A stretch of DNA of 64,000 nt, taken from the NCBI GenBank assembly GCA_024233285.1, contig JACKPU010000001.1, forward strand, positions 124,001 to 188,000. The letters run 5' to 3'. Every line of letters begins with the position of its first letter. Position 1 is the stretch's first letter. The notes under the pieces were generated by a model. The model saw only the letters and a program-made list of their open reading frames with translations, did not search any database and was not told where the DNA came from. Source of the stretch: Opitutaceae bacterium. GTDB taxonomy: Bacteria > Verrucomicrobiota > Verrucomicrobiia > Opitutales > Opitutaceae. A program made the translations under genes and the position numbers. Shown here in pieces: positions 63,410 to 64,000 of the stretch.

Positions 63410-64000
63410 TCAAGCCTCGGCAATTTCTTCCAGCAATTTCCAACAATACAGTTGCATGCGCGGCAGGTGGAACGGGCCTTTGTAAGTGCCGCCCTTGAGT
63501 TGTGACGTTGGACGGCCGGCGCGGTCGAGGTAGCCGAACCATTCGCCGTGTTCGGCATCGGCGAAATGAGTGTGCGCCCAGTCGTGCACCTGGCGGTGCC
63601 AATCGAGATATTTGGCATCCTTGGTCAGACTCCACGCCAGCAAGGTCGCGATCACGGCTTCGTTGTGCGGCCACCAGAATTTCATGTGGTGCCAATATTC
63701 CTGCACCGGCAGACCGCGCACGTCGGTGTTGTAGAGCAGACCGCCGTGCTCCCGATCCCAGCCGCGCGCCCACATCCAATCGAGAATCGTGCAGCCAAGT
63801 TTCATCAAGCGCGCATCGCCGCCGCGCAGTTTCGCTTCGTGCAGGATGAACCACGCCGCCTCAATCGCGTGGCCCGGGTTGAGCTGGCGGCCATCGAAAT
63901 GATCGATGGGCGAACCATCCGGTGCGACCATCTCGAGCAGCGCCTGCATATCGGGTTTCAGAAAATCGCGTTCGATTTCGTTGATCGCGCGGTCGATCCA
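63410..64000 (-). CDS. N-acylglucosamine 2-epimerase family protein, C-terminal part (cut by window edge)
   Basis: The last 196 residues of an AGE-family (alpha/alpha)6-barrel protein; translation is open to the window edge (WIDRAINEIERDFLKPDMQA). Conserved blocks are QLNPGHAIEAAWFILHEAKL, GGLLYNTDVRGLPVQE, YWHHMKFWWPHNEAVIATLL and HTHFADAEHGEWFGYLD with the catalytic-type His residues, ending PFHLPRMQLYCWKLLEEI. Members interconvert GlcNAc/ManNAc or cellobiose and other aldose/ketose pairs. It is the first visible gene of the cluster. Confidence 0.9.
   Translation of the reverse strand, partial: WIDRAINEIERDFLKPDMQALLEMVAPDGSPIDHFDGRQLNPGHAIEAAWFILHEAKLRGGDARLMKLGCTILDWMWARGWDREHGGLLYNTDVRGLPVQEYWHHMKFWWPHNEAVIATLLAWSLTKDAKYLDWHRQVHDWAHTHFADAEHGEWFGYLDRAGRPTSQLKGGTYKGPFHLPRMQLYCWKLLEEIAEA

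Overview
The window reads as a chromosomal segment of a GC-rich Gram-negative bacterium of the Verrucomicrobiota, most likely near the Opitutaceae. This is an inference from gene content: a Bacteroides-type SdhC, a large TonB-dependent receptor with a carboxypeptidase-like N-terminal domain, a 1426-residue autotransporter-strand protein ending in a PEP-CTERM sorting signal, the remains of a second PEP-CTERM gene, and an Mla lipid-transport operon. Almost all of the sequence is coding. There is no phage, transposase, CRISPR array or rRNA operon.

Layout. 1-6.2 kb: succinate dehydrogenase (sdhC, sdhA cut by the window edge), a PaaK-like adenylating enzyme, a NUDIX hydrolase, a LysM membrane protein, tRNA-Pro(UGG), a frameshifted PEP-CTERM pseudogene with its terminator still intact, and a YfgM-like TPR protein. 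6.2-14.6 kb: carB, a response regulator whose AAA+ core has lost its catalytic and sigma54-contact motifs, a type II secretion/type IV pilus F protein, tRNA-Gly(UCC), a phosphoribosyltransferase overlapping a membrane protein, and the rRNA methyltransferases rsmE and rsmD. 14.6-19.8 kb: a metallo-beta-lactamase-fold hydrolase, then a compact operon in which a secreted protein with repeated Trp-Pro-Leu/Phe-Phe motifs precedes MlaE, MlaF and MlaD. 19.8-27.8 kb: the arginine pathway (argB-argD-argF-argG on the minus strand, argJ on plus, argC on minus) and rplM-rpsI.

27.8-42 kb: an outer-membrane barrel protein, DUF423, a CCA-adding-type nucleotidyltransferase, transaldolase, MOSC, a GH20-like glycosidase, the TonB receptor, purE-purK, and an ECF sigma factor operon (sigma, probable anti-sigma, a signal-peptide/beta-helix/RDD membrane protein, a small membrane protein). 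42-56 kb: bifunctional PutA, DUF456, the giant PEP-CTERM lectin/autotransporter-strand protein, a Cys-rich membrane TPR protein, a secreted protein, GTP-dependent PEPCK, a previously uncalled 55-residue membrane protein, a CDF metal transporter and an ACT-domain protein.

56-64 kb: a probable sugar or sugar-acid catabolic cluster (membrane-anchored solute-binding protein, TPR partner, fuconolactonase-like amidohydrolase, D-2-hydroxyacid dehydrogenase, SDR, zinc alcohol dehydrogenase, AGE-family epimerase). Its intergenic gaps hold three different families of palindromic repeats. A GNAT acetyltransferase gene sits between two perfect 35-bp copies of the 3' end of the amidohydrolase gene, which looks like the footprint of an insertion.

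The most interesting points are the GNAT insertion with duplicated gene end, the W-P-L/F repeat protein tied to the Mla transporter, the catalytically dead NtrC-like regulator, the ECF-sigma-controlled beta-helix/RDD protein, the decayed PEP-CTERM gene, and the palindrome clusters.
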